Assembly: GCF_009680455.1 (NCBI RefSeq)
Contig: NZ_WKRD01000003.1
Span: 248,001-312,000, forward strand
Reading direction: 5' to 3'
Length of the DNA stretch: 64,000 nucleotides
DNA from: Lachnospira eligens
Lineage (GTDB): Bacteria > Bacillota > Clostridia > Lachnospirales > Lachnospiraceae
In this document: positions 43,275 to 52,200 of the stretch, piece by piece
Position numbering within the stretch: the first letter of the stretch is position 1
Layout of the letters: the number at the start of each line of letters is the position of its first letter
Notes under the pieces: generated by a model
The model's input: the letters and a program-made list of their open reading frames with translations, nothing else
Told to the model about the DNA's origin: nothing
Database searches by the model: none
Made by a program: the position numbers and the translations under genes

Positions 43275-43949
43275 TTATACCCTCAAAGAGAAGGTGTTTT
43301 TCTTGTAAGAGAGTACACCTTCTTTTTGTAATTTACTCAATTCACTAGATAGAGCACTTCGGTCTGCATTCAGATAATCTGCCAGCCCTTGTCTATCGTA
43401 AGGGATTGTAAATGTGTTAGAGCCAGCGTGCATAGATTCGCTAGACAAGTAATTAAGTATCTTGTCACGTAAATTTTTCTTAGAAACATGATCTATTTTG
43501 TTCATCAATCTTACATTTTTTCGTGCTATTATCTCTAAAAGGTTATGAATCAATCTTGTATGGAAACTACAAGATGAAGAACAGGTTGTAACAATATGAT
43601 TTATATTGAAAAGCATGACAGTGAGATTTTCATTAGCAATAACACTGATTTAAGCAGGAACACTGCTGATGCAGGCATAGCTTTCGCCATAGAGCATTCC
43701 TGATGATAGCTCTGTAATAATATTGCGATTTCCCCAAACATCATCATTTATTATGAGAGCCTGACCAGATAGAATCATGCCGATAGTTTGTATCTTATCT
43801 CCACTTCTTAACAGATATTCGCCTTTTGAATAATTTTTAATGCTGACAGATAGACATTTAAGCATTGGAAGAATTTCTGCTTCTGAAATTCCTTGAAACA
43901 AAGGTGTATTCTTTAAAATGTTAATATATTTTTCCATGAGATTTTTCAT
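43275..43949 (-). pseudogene. Crp/Fnr-family regulator split by one nonsense codon
   Basis: The N-terminal half (43949-43653) is a cNMP-type sensor (YINILKNTPLFQGISEAEI ... GEYLLRSGDKIQTIGMILSG). An in-frame TAA at 43650-43652 interrupts it after SSVPA. The same frame continues with ISVIANENLTVMLFNINHI, a cysteine-containing dimer region (TTCSSSC) and an HTH_Crp domain (DRQGLADYLNADRSALSSELSKLQ). Rejoined it is 225 codons, normal for the family. It diverges from hcp and is the kind of Crp/Fnr protein usually found next to hcp. The rest of the gene is undamaged, so the loss is recent or a sequencing error. Confidence 0.85.
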
Positions 43950-44003
43950 CCTTCTTTTTATCTTTTCCTTAGTATATCACAAAAGTTGAAAATAATACGA
44001 AAA

Positions 44004-44046
44004 TGTTGCCTAGACAACAGAATGATTAATGTAAGTTTGATATAGT
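44004..44046 (+). promoter_or_regulatory. Palindrome and promoter for hcp
   Basis: TGTTGCCTAGACAACA (44004-44019) is a dyad with TGTTG/CAACA arms. TATAGT at 44041-44046 would be the -10, putting the dyad centre at -41.5 from the predicted start. This matches class II Crp/Fnr activation, by the regulator whose broken gene lies upstream. Confidence 0.55.
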
Positions 44047-44097
44047 TCCATTAAGCAACAAAAGATGATGAATAAAGCAATAGAAAAGGAGAAGAAC

Positions 44098-45702
44098 ATG
44101 GAAAATAAGATGTTTTGTTATCAATGTGAACAGACAGCAGGATGCACAGGATGTACCGGAAATACAGGAGTATGCGGAAAGTCTGCCAATACTGCAAGAT
44201 TACAGGATGAGCTTACAGGAGCATTAATTGGACTTGCTCGTGCAACTGAGGGTAATGAGCAGCTTGTAACTGAAGAGATGAATCAATTAGTTCTTGAGGG
44301 ATTATTTACAACTATTACAAATGTAAACTTTAATGATGAAACATTAAAGCTTTTAATTGATAAGATAGAAGATACAAAAAAGAAATTAGTACCAAATTGC
44401 TTTACATGCTCTGACTCATGTGGAAGAAACAATAATTTTGATATGAGTACTCTCTGGACTACTGATGAAGATATTCGTTCATTAAAATCCTTAATACTTT
44501 TTGGAATTCGTGGAATGGCTGCATATGCATATCATGCAAGTGTGCTTGGATATACCGATGAAACAATCAGCAAATTCTTCTATAAGGCACTTTTTGCAAT
44601 CGGAATGAAAGATTGGGGAATGGATAAACTACTTCCTATCGTATTAGAGGTTGGAAAAGTTAATTTAAGATGTATGGAGCTTTTAGATCAAGCAAATACT
44701 ACAACTTATGGAACTCCTGTACCAACAACGGTACCTCTTACAATTGAAAAAGGACCATTTATTATTATTACAGGTCATGATTTAAAAGATTTACAACTTT
44801 TATTAGAGCAGACAAAAGATAAGGGAATCAATATCTATACACATGGTGAAATGCTTCCAGCACATGCATATCCAGAACTCAAGAAGTACTCTCATCTAAA
44901 GGGAAACTTTGGTACAGCATGGCAGAATCAGCAGAAAGAGTTTGATAATATTCCTGGAGCAATTCTGTATACAACGAACTGTCTTATGCCTGTAAAACCA
45001 AGCTATGCAGACAGAGTATTTACAACAGAAGTTGTATCTTATCCAGAAATTGTACACATAGGAGAAGAAAAGGATTTTACACCAGTTATTGAAAAGGCAC
45101 TCGTCTTAGGTGGATATACCAAAGATCAGCATATGACTGGAATTAATGGTGGAATACAGGTAACAACTGGTTTCTCACATGGAACTGTATTATCTGTAGC
45201 AGATCAGGTGATTGAAGCGGTAAAGAATGGAGATATTAAACATTTCTTCTTGGTTGGTGGATGTGATGGAGCCAGAGTAGGAAGAAATTACTACACAGAG
45301 TTTGTAAAACAGTCTCCTGCAGACAGCATTATTTTGACGCTTGCATGTGGAAAATACAGATTCAATGATTTAGATTTAGGAACAATCGGAGGACTTCCAA
45401 GAATCATGGATATGGGACAGTGTAATGATGCTTATAGTGCAATCAAGGTCGCAATCGCTTTAGCAGAAGCATTTGAATGTGATGTGAATGAACTTCCGCT
45501 ATCGATGGTACTTTCATGGTACGAGCAGAAGGCTGTATGTATTTTACTTACGCTTCTTTATCTTGGAATAAAGAACATTCACATAGGACCAACATTACCA
45601 ACATTCATTTCGCCAAATGTGCTGAATTTCCTGGTAGAGAATTATGGGCTTTCTCCAATTAGTACACCTGAAGAGGATATAAAAAAGTTATTAAATAAAT
45701 AA
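44098..45702 (+). CDS. hcp: Hydroxylamine reductase / hybrid cluster protein
   Basis: 534 residues, an Fe-S and hybrid Fe-S-O cluster enzyme acting as NO reductase or hydroxylamine reductase and protein S-nitrosylase in nitrosative stress. The N-terminal cluster motif CYQCEQTAGCTGCTGNTGVCGK, the hybrid-cluster ligands around CFTCSDSCGRN, TNCLMP and GGCDGARVGRNYY, and the C-terminal IGPTLPTF are typical of class I/II Hcp of anaerobes. AAAGGAG fixes the start at 44098 rather than 44065. Confidence 0.97.
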   Translation: MENKMFCYQCEQTAGCTGCTGNTGVCGKSANTARLQDELTGALIGLARATEGNEQLVTEEMNQLVLEGLFTTITNVNFNDETLKLLIDKIEDTKKKLVPNCFTCSDSCGRNNNFDMSTLWTTDEDIRSLKSLILFGIRGMAAYAYHASVLGYTDETISKFFYKALFAIGMKDWGMDKLLPIVLEVGKVNLRCMELLDQANTTTYGTPVPTTVPLTIEKGPFIIITGHDLKDLQLLLEQTKDKGINIYTHGEMLPAHAYPELKKYSHLKGNFGTAWQNQQKEFDNIPGAILYTTNCLMPVKPSYADRVFTTEVVSYPEIVHIGEEKDFTPVIEKALVLGGYTKDQHMTGINGGIQVTTGFSHGTVLSVADQVIEAVKNGDIKHFFLVGGCDGARVGRNYYTEFVKQSPADSIILTLACGKYRFNDLDLGTIGGLPRIMDMGQCNDAYSAIKVAIALAEAFECDVNELPLSMVLSWYEQKAVCILLTLLYLGIKNIHIGPTLPTFISPNVLNFLVENYGLSPISTPEEDIKKLLNK

Positions 45703-45746
45703 TCATGAGGGAACCAAACAAAATAGGTGAAAGGTGGTAAAATATT

Positions 45747-47084
45747 ATGAATAAAAAAATGAATTTAAACTGGTCGGTGGATGAAATTACTGGTAATATG
45801 CCAGATATTTCTTCTATGAGAAGCAAAGAATTTCAAGTCAAAGAGACTAGCAATACAGAATTGCTGAAGGATTATTTAAAGAGACTTGGAAATGGAGAAG
45901 ATTTAGAAAGTGTTAAAAAAGATTTTGTTCAAAATTTTTCTGATGTAGAAGCTTCTGAAATCATGAAGGCAGAGCAGGAACTTATAAAAGAGGGAACACC
46001 TATTACAGAGGTGCAGAAACTGTGTGATGTGCATAGTGCATTGTTTCATGGCTTAACTAAAGAAGAAAAAATAGCAAATGCTGAAAAGGCAGTCGAAGAA
46101 TCTTTAAAAAAAGAAGAAAGATCCGAAATGAAAATTATGCCGGATGCGTATGTCAGAAAACATGAGCTTGCAAAAGCACTCAGAGAAACAAAGGGGCATC
46201 CTCTTTATTCTTTTACAGAAGAAAATGAGAAGTTTAGTAAAGAAATATCAGATATTAGAGGTGCACTAGAAAAGGGCGAAGATGTAAGCAAAAAAATATC
46301 AGATTTTAGACAAATAGCAATACACTATGCAAAAAAGGGTGATTTGATTTATCCACTCCTTAAAGTTCGCTATGAAATTTCAGGGCCATCGGATGTTATG
46401 TGGACTGTTGATGATGAAATCAGAGATGAATTAGCAGCAATAGATAAAGAAAGCAATCATGACGAAGAATGGATTAATAGAGTACAGGCTGTTTTAACAA
46501 GAGCGGATGAAATGATTTATAAAGAGAATAATATATTGTTCCCTATCTGCGCAGTGAATTTTACAGTCGAAGAATGGTATGGAATCTATGAAGATGCCAA
46601 AGACTATGCATTAGTGTATGGCATTGAGAATAGATGGGAAGAAGCAGAAAAATATGTGCAGGATAAAAAGAATCGTCATAAGGCGGCTATTAATGAAGGT
46701 GAAATAGTAATGGGAGGTGGACATATGAGTGTAGCACAGCTGGAAGCTATGCTTAATACATTGCCAATAGAGATTACATTTATCGATGATAATAATATAA
46801 ATCGTTTCTTTAACGAAGGAGCGAAAGTGTTCAAACGACCTGGCATGGCAATTGACAGAGAAGTATTCTCTTGTCATCCGCCTAAGATAGAGCCAATGGT
46901 TCGTTCCATTATAGAAAGTTTTAAAAATCATACTAGGGATAGCGTTCCGGTCTGGATGGAAAAGCAAGGAAAACCATTTTTAGTAACTTATTATGCAGTG
47001 AGAGACAAAAAAGGTATTTATCTTGGAACTGTAGAAGTGGTACAGGATATGCAGTTTGCAAAAGAGCACTTTACAAGCATTTGA
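45747..47084 (+). CDS. DUF438 / hemerythrin / PAS sensor protein
   Basis: 445 residues, cytoplasmic. Order: a short opening like DUF1858, a DUF438 domain (about 35-110, SNTELLKDYLKRLGNGEDLESVKKDF), a hemerythrin-like four-helix domain (about 150-290, HPLYSFTEENEKFSKEI ... IHYAKKGDLIYPLL), and a C-terminal PAS domain (about 325-440, LPIEITFIDDNNINRFFNEG). Such proteins pair a diatomic gas or iron-binding domain with a heme or ligand-binding PAS and are often encoded beside hcp. Probably co-transcribed with hcp, 44 bases upstream. Confidence 0.9.
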   Translation: MNKKMNLNWSVDEITGNMPDISSMRSKEFQVKETSNTELLKDYLKRLGNGEDLESVKKDFVQNFSDVEASEIMKAEQELIKEGTPITEVQKLCDVHSALFHGLTKEEKIANAEKAVEESLKKEERSEMKIMPDAYVRKHELAKALRETKGHPLYSFTEENEKFSKEISDIRGALEKGEDVSKKISDFRQIAIHYAKKGDLIYPLLKVRYEISGPSDVMWTVDDEIRDELAAIDKESNHDEEWINRVQAVLTRADEMIYKENNILFPICAVNFTVEEWYGIYEDAKDYALVYGIENRWEEAEKYVQDKKNRHKAAINEGEIVMGGGHMSVAQLEAMLNTLPIEITFIDDNNINRFFNEGAKVFKRPGMAIDREVFSCHPPKIEPMVRSIIESFKNHTRDSVPVWMEKQGKPFLVTYYAVRDKKGIYLGTVEVVQDMQFAKEHFTSI

Positions 47085-47165
47085 GGCTAAGTATATTATC
47101 AAAAATAATGTTATTCCAATGTATGTATTGTATGTAGAGAAGACTAATATGATGTAACGCTTTCC

Positions 47166-47194
47166 TTGACCTTATATAGATTATTAGGTATAAT
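47166..47194 (+). promoter_or_regulatory. Promoter for the NSS transporter
   Basis: TTGACC and TATAAT separated by exactly 17 bases, 36 bases before the start codon. Confidence 0.65.
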
Positions 47195-47230
47195 TTATAA
47201 GTATATTTTAAAAAAAGGGAAGGTTATGAA

Positions 47231-48631
47231 ATGAACGAAAATCGTAATTCATTCAAGGGCTCTATAGGGTTCGTCCTTGCAGCAGCGGGTAGTGCTGTAG
47301 GACTTGGTAACATATGGAGATTTCCTTATTTGGCAGCTAAAGATGGAGGAGGATTATTCCTTGTTATTTACATTGTTTTAGCATTAACATTTGGTTTTAC
47401 TCTACTCACAACAGAAATTGCTATTGGACGAAAGACAAAGCAGAGTCCGCTTACAGCTTACAGCAAGTTAAAGAGTAAGTGGAAGCCACTGGGTATTATT
47501 GCGTGTATTGTACCTATGATGATATTTCCATACTATGTAACAATCGGTGGATGGGTACTTAAGTATCTTCTTGTTTATATTACGGGTAATGGACATGCAG
47601 CAGCACAGGACGGATATTTCTCAGGATTTATCGGTCAGACAGCAGAGCCAATCATAATGATGCTTGTGTTTACAATAATTGTTGCATTTATTATATTCCG
47701 TGGTGTTAACAGTGGTATTGAATCATCATCAAAGATTATCATGCCATTACTTATTGTGCTTGTTCTTGGTGTATCTGTATATTCACTTACAATTTCATAT
47801 ACAGACATTGATGGCACAACAAGAACAGGTTTACAGGGATTAGGTGCTTATGTAATTCCTAACATGAAAGGAATTACTGTTAAGCAGTTCTGTACAGTTC
47901 TTATGGACGCAATGGGACAGCTTTTCTACAGTTTAAGTGTTGCTATGGGTATTATGATTGCATATGGTTCATATGTAAGTGATGATGCTAATCTTGGAAA
48001 GTCAATTAACCAGATTGAGCTATTTGATACAATAGTTGCATTTCTTGCAGGTGTAATGATTATTCCTGCTGTATTTGTATTCATGGGAAGAGATGGAATG
48101 ACAGCATCAGGTCCAAGTCTTATGTTTGTTTCGCTTCCTAAAGTATTTGATTCTATGGGATTTGCAGGAAATGTAATTGGTGCAATATTCTTTGCAATGG
48201 TATTCTTTGCAGCCCTTACAAGTGCGGTTTCAATTATGGAAGCTATTGTTTCAAGCTTTATGGATGAATTTAAGTTAAACAGAAACAAGGCTACAGCAAT
48301 AGAAACTGTAATCGGTATAGCTGTTGCAGTTATCGTATGCTTAGGATATAATAAACTGTTATTTGATATTAAGCTCCCTAACGGAGTACATGCACAGGTG
48401 CTTGATATTATGGATTATGTCAGCAATAATGTACTTATGCCAATAGTTTCTATAGGAACATGTATCCTTATTGGATGGATACTTAAGCCGAAGACTGTTA
48501 TAGATGAAGTTGAGAAAACAGGAATTAAGATGGTAAGAAAGGGCCTTTATACAGTTATGGTAAAGTGGGTTGCTCCAATTCTTTTATTCCTTCTTCTTCT
48601 TAAATCACTTGGAATTCTTACTATAATCTGA
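47231..48631 (+). CDS. Sodium-dependent transporter (NSS/SNF family)
   Basis: Sodium-coupled uptake of an amino acid or related amine. 466 residues with about eleven membrane helices. The family opening GSIGFVLAAAGSAVGLGNIWRFPYL (helix 1 unwinding and Na+ site) is intact, as are the later QLFYSLSVAMGIMIAYGSY and FFAALTSAVSIMEA segments with Na+-coordinating residues. Substrate cannot be told. AAGGGAAGG is the ribosome site. The asparaginase-like lipoprotein follows 42 bases downstream. Confidence 0.95.
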   Translation: MNENRNSFKGSIGFVLAAAGSAVGLGNIWRFPYLAAKDGGGLFLVIYIVLALTFGFTLLTTEIAIGRKTKQSPLTAYSKLKSKWKPLGIIACIVPMMIFPYYVTIGGWVLKYLLVYITGNGHAAAQDGYFSGFIGQTAEPIIMMLVFTIIVAFIIFRGVNSGIESSSKIIMPLLIVLVLGVSVYSLTISYTDIDGTTRTGLQGLGAYVIPNMKGITVKQFCTVLMDAMGQLFYSLSVAMGIMIAYGSYVSDDANLGKSINQIELFDTIVAFLAGVMIIPAVFVFMGRDGMTASGPSLMFVSLPKVFDSMGFAGNVIGAIFFAMVFFAALTSAVSIMEAIVSSFMDEFKLNRNKATAIETVIGIAVAVIVCLGYNKLLFDIKLPNGVHAQVLDIMDYVSNNVLMPIVSIGTCILIGWILKPKTVIDEVEKTGIKMVRKGLYTVMVKWVAPILLFLLLLKSLGILTII

Positions 48632-48673
48632 CAAGTAAGATATTACGGCAGAGGTTAACAAGAGGTTTTTTGT

Positions 48674-49576
48674 ATGATTAGTAAAAAATGTTTTATAATC
48701 GCAATGGTTACACTTATGTCAATTCTGACACTGACCGGATGCAGCACTATGCTAAAGAATCCGATGAAATACATTCTTTCTCAGGACGAAACCAGACAGG
48801 ACAATTCAGATAAAGATAATGAAACAACATCAGAATCTGCAGATGATAACAAAGATGACAGTAACAGTGAGCCTGATATACGTGTGTATGGAACAGAAGA
48901 TAATACAGATTATTCCATTGATGGAATGCTGGCAATAGCTAAAGACATTAATTCAGATATGAATAATAAAGATGTTAAAGGAGTTGTTCTTGTTCTCAAT
49001 AAGAAATACTCAGAAGATGTCAGATATTTTCTGTCGCTTACAGTTAAGGATGATAAACCTCTTGTGATAATACCATATGATTATAACAACGGCAGTCCGG
49101 ATTATAAGGTAGCGCAGGCAAAGAAGTATATTGATAAAGAACTTGATAAGACAGATAATGCCGATAATCAGTTACCAGAAGGATTTTTGGTTAATGTTAA
49201 TGATTATATGATATTTGATATCGCGGACACTAAGAGATTAGATAACATAGATATTGTATATGATTATGTTGGAATTGATGCAGATGCATTATATAAGAAA
49301 ATGTATCTTAATGATGCTATAGTTATAGTTTCTTCAACTGCTGATGGAGAACTTTCAGAAGAACTTTCAGAAGCTGTATCAGGAAAGAATGCGGGTATTG
49401 TAGTAGTATCATGTAGTGAAGATGCATATATGAAAGGTGATTTTGCAGACTGTGGAGATAGTATCTTCTATACAGACATATCGCCTACTAAAGCGAGAAT
49501 TATGCTGGCATTATTGTTAGATAATAATAGTGATTCAGATACATTTAAAAATGCTTTTACCAGGAGGAGAGTTTAA
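48674..49576 (+). CDS. Lipoprotein with a diverged, apparently inactive asparaginase-like fold
   Basis: 300 residues with lipobox LTGC (Cys about 23) and an Asp/Ser-rich linker, so membrane-tethered outside. The remainder lines up in order with type I/II L-asparaginase: VKGVVLVLNKKYSEDVRYFLSL corresponds to the GVVITHGTDT..ETAYFL strand, then DDKPLVIIPYDYNNGSPD, GFLVNVNDYMIF, LNDAIVIVSSTADGELSEEL and ISPTKARIMLALLLD. The catalytic HGTDT and the N-terminal GGTIA Thr are absent, so catalysis is unlikely. It may bind Asn/Asp or be structural. The stop overlaps the next gene (TAATG). Confidence 0.7.
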   Translation: MISKKCFIIAMVTLMSILTLTGCSTMLKNPMKYILSQDETRQDNSDKDNETTSESADDNKDDSNSEPDIRVYGTEDNTDYSIDGMLAIAKDINSDMNNKDVKGVVLVLNKKYSEDVRYFLSLTVKDDKPLVIIPYDYNNGSPDYKVAQAKKYIDKELDKTDNADNQLPEGFLVNVNDYMIFDIADTKRLDNIDIVYDYVGIDADALYKKMYLNDAIVIVSSTADGELSEELSEAVSGKNAGIVVVSCSEDAYMKGDFADCGDSIFYTDISPTKARIMLALLLDNNSDSDTFKNAFTRRRV

Positions 49577-50532
49577 TGGATTCAATTAAAGCACAGGACA
49601 TTATAAGACACATTTTTAAGGATGAAGATAAGGGTGTTGCGTATGTAACCGGACTTTCAATTACAGACGGAGTAGAAGTTCTTACTAAAGTTCTTCCAGA
49701 GCTTATCAAGAAGGCACAGGAAAAGAATAATGTCAATGATGAAGGATATTTTAATGAAATAGGTAATGTGTATAGAAAGATTGTTGTAGATAAGCTTCTT
49801 AATGCTGATCACTTATGGACAATATATTGTGACAGCACAGGTTATCCATATATGGTTGATGATGATATAGTTGTATTATATGATTATACTAATCATGCCA
49901 GAGTAGAAGAACAGCTTGGAAAATATGGATATGACATTTCATATGGTATTGAGGATAAGGATTCAATGCAGTATGAGATAGCTCATTTATATCGTAACGG
50001 ATGCAGGAATATCAGATTCACAGATGGCAAGGATAACGAGCTTATTGTTTCAAGAGAAGAGATTGGAACATATGACCAGTATATAAGAGAAGATTTCGTG
50101 ACTAATCCAGGACTTCAGAATGCACTTATCAAGTTCTTCCAGGAGTACAGAAAGCCAGGAGATTCAACAGCTAAGGCGGCAATTTTAAGAGATAAAGAAG
50201 CAGAACTTAAGAAAGCTATACGTAATGCGGATTACATGGTTCCTTGTACTAAGGAAGAGACAGATGAAGAGGTATCAATTTCACATCCATATGTTGATAT
50301 TACTGATAAAGTAAGCCACAAAGAAGGTGAGAAAGTTCTTGCACTTCCAGTATTTACAGATGGTTTAGAGATGGAAAAATGTTATGCAGGTAAGCATGAG
50401 GATATGCTTTACACATATATGGAACTTCTTAAGACAGTAAAGGAATTGGGTGCTTCAGGGATAGTTATTAATCCTTTAGGAGTAAGTTATTACGTTCCGG
50501 TTGATATAATGAAGCAGCTTATAACAATGTAA
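49576..50532 (+). CDS. SseB-like domain protein
   Basis: 318 residues, no signal. The C-terminal 75 residues (KVLALPVFTDGLEMEKCY ... VKELGASGIVINPLGVSYYVP) have the SseB N-domain pattern, a small fold seen in enhanced-serine-sensitivity proteins of unknown biochemistry. The N-terminal 230 residues are not recognised; they contain a strand-rich stretch (LWTIYCDSTGYPYMVDDDIV) that may be a second diverged copy. Start and upstream stop share a base, so it is co-translated with the pseudo-asparaginase lipoprotein. A hairpin terminator follows. Confidence 0.75.
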   Translation: MDSIKAQDIIRHIFKDEDKGVAYVTGLSITDGVEVLTKVLPELIKKAQEKNNVNDEGYFNEIGNVYRKIVVDKLLNADHLWTIYCDSTGYPYMVDDDIVVLYDYTNHARVEEQLGKYGYDISYGIEDKDSMQYEIAHLYRNGCRNIRFTDGKDNELIVSREEIGTYDQYIREDFVTNPGLQNALIKFFQEYRKPGDSTAKAAILRDKEAELKKAIRNADYMVPCTKEETDEEVSISHPYVDITDKVSHKEGEKVLALPVFTDGLEMEKCYAGKHEDMLYTYMELLKTVKELGASGIVINPLGVSYYVPVDIMKQLITM

Positions 50533-50555
50533 TAAAAGAATAAAATGTATATTTT

Positions 50556-50592
50556 AAAGACACACTGGTATCGTAATAACTGGTGTGTCTTT
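50556..50592 (+). terminator. Terminator after the SseB-like gene
   Basis: AAAGACACACTGGT / ACTGGTGTGTCTTT (14 bp, two G.T pairs), 9-base loop, short T tract within the stem. Confidence 0.75.
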
Positions 50593-50616
50593 CTGAAATT
50601 CGGGAAGGAGGATGTG

Positions 50617-51984
50617 ATGGAAAGAGTATATATTGCAATTGATCTAAAATCATTCTATGCAAGTGTTGAGTGTGTTGAACGAGAGTCAGACCCGCTTACC
50701 ACTAATCTCGTTGTAGCTGATGAATCTAGAACAGCCAAAACAATATGTCTTGCAGTTACTCCTTCTCTTAAGAAATATGGACTTTCCGGACGAAGCAGGC
50801 TTTTTGAGGTAGAACAGAAGGCAAAAGAAATTGAAGAACGCACAGGAAAGAAGCTAGAATATACTGTAGCAGTTCCAAGAATGGGACTTTATATAGAATA
50901 TTCGTCGAAGATATATTCTATATATCTTAAATATTTCAGCAAGGATGACATAACTGTATACAGTATTGATGAAGTATTTATTGATGCAACAGATTATATG
51001 AAGCTGTATAATATGACGGCAAGACAACTTACCGCAAAAGTTATTGAGGATGTGTATGATACGACAGGAATAACGGCTACTGCAGGAATTGCACCTAATC
51101 TGTATCTGTGCAAGATAGCAATGGATATAGTTGCAAAGCATATACAGGCAGACAGCAAGGGTGTGCGTATCGCAGAATTAAGTGTTAATGATTACAGAAA
51201 AATGTTATGGGGTCATACACCTCTTACTGACTTCTGGAGGGTTGGACCAGGAATATCAAGACAGCTTGAAAAACATGGGATAAAGACTATGGGGGATATT
51301 GCGAGAATGTCTCTTGAAGATGAGGACTGGCTGTATAAGCAGTTTGGTGTAGATGCAGAGATTCTAATAGACCACGCATGGGGATATGAACCGTGTACAA
51401 TTGCAGATATTAAGAAATATAAGCCCAAGGCGAGCAGCCTGTGTTCAGGACAGGTGTTAAAAGAGCCATATACATTTGAAGACGCAAGAATAGTAGTTGG
51501 AGAGATGGCAGATGAGCTTGCATTGGATTTAGTTGATAAAGGTTTTGTGACTGATTCGATTGCGTTAAATGTAACTTATGACAGGGTAAATGTTGATAAA
51601 GGAACTTACAAGGGTGAAATCCATGTGGACAGATATGGAAGGGAAGTTCCACAAGGACTTAATAAATCTGTTTCACTTACGACATGTACATCTTCATCAA
51701 AACAGTTAAGAGAAGCTTTTCTTGATATATATGATAAATACACTAACAGAAAGCTGTATATCAGGAAGTTAAATCTTACAGTTGCCAATCTTACTAATGA
51801 GGGGTTTCAGCAGTTTGATATGTTTACAGACCAGACACAGCTTGAACGCGAAAAGAAGATGCAGCATGCAATGCTTGATATTAAGAAAAAATATGGTAAG
51901 AATGCGGTGATGAAAGCTAATAACCTGCAGAACAAGGCGACTGCAATTGAAAGAAACGGTCAGATTGGAGGTCACAGGGCATAG
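50617..51984 (+). CDS. Y-family DNA polymerase (DinB/UmuC type)
   Basis: Translesion polymerase, 455 residues. The catalytic centre is present: YIAIDLKSFYASVECVERE at the N-terminus and SIDEVFIDATDYM with the Asp-Glu pair near residue 115. A helix-hairpin-helix region (GPGISRQLEKHGIKTMGDIA) and little-finger domain follow. AAGGAGG fixes the start at 50617; a longer frame runs back through the terminator. A YolD-like gene follows, an association known from Firmicute UmuC homologs. No clear LexA box was recognised. Confidence 0.93.
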   Translation: MERVYIAIDLKSFYASVECVERESDPLTTNLVVADESRTAKTICLAVTPSLKKYGLSGRSRLFEVEQKAKEIEERTGKKLEYTVAVPRMGLYIEYSSKIYSIYLKYFSKDDITVYSIDEVFIDATDYMKLYNMTARQLTAKVIEDVYDTTGITATAGIAPNLYLCKIAMDIVAKHIQADSKGVRIAELSVNDYRKMLWGHTPLTDFWRVGPGISRQLEKHGIKTMGDIARMSLEDEDWLYKQFGVDAEILIDHAWGYEPCTIADIKKYKPKASSLCSGQVLKEPYTFEDARIVVGEMADELALDLVDKGFVTDSIALNVTYDRVNVDKGTYKGEIHVDRYGREVPQGLNKSVSLTTCTSSSKQLREAFLDIYDKYTNRKLYIRKLNLTVANLTNEGFQQFDMFTDQTQLEREKKMQHAMLDIKKKYGKNAVMKANNLQNKATAIERNGQIGGHRA

Positions 51985-51987
51985 CTT

Positions 51988-52200
51988 ATGGGAAAATATG
52001 ATGATATAATTAATATGAAATGGCCGGTACCGAGTAAAAGACCAAGAATGGATATGGAAAGCAGAGCTAAGATATTCCTGCCTTTCTCAGCATTGAAGGG
52101 TCTTGGCAATGCTATTGATGAGCAGAATAAAACCAAAGATAATATGAGAGAATACGAATATTTTGACGAGGAGAATAAGGGAGAAGAATTTTATGAGTAA
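51988..52200 (+). CDS. YolD-like small protein
   Basis: 70 residues in the style of YolD-family partners of Y-polymerases: MGKYDDIINMKWPVPSKRPRM then MESRAKIFLPFSALKGLGNAI. YolD-like proteins accompany UmuC homologs and are thought to act like UmuD. Three bases separate it from the polymerase stop, and its end overlaps the MATE gene start by eight bases. Confidence 0.8.
   Translation: MGKYDDIINMKWPVPSKRPRMDMESRAKIFLPFSALKGLGNAIDEQNKTKDNMREYEYFDEENKGEEFYE

Noticed and set aside
50545..50616. N-terminal extension of the Y-family polymerase
   Set aside because: It runs through the preceding terminator; AAGGAGG and the YIAID opening fix the start at 50617.
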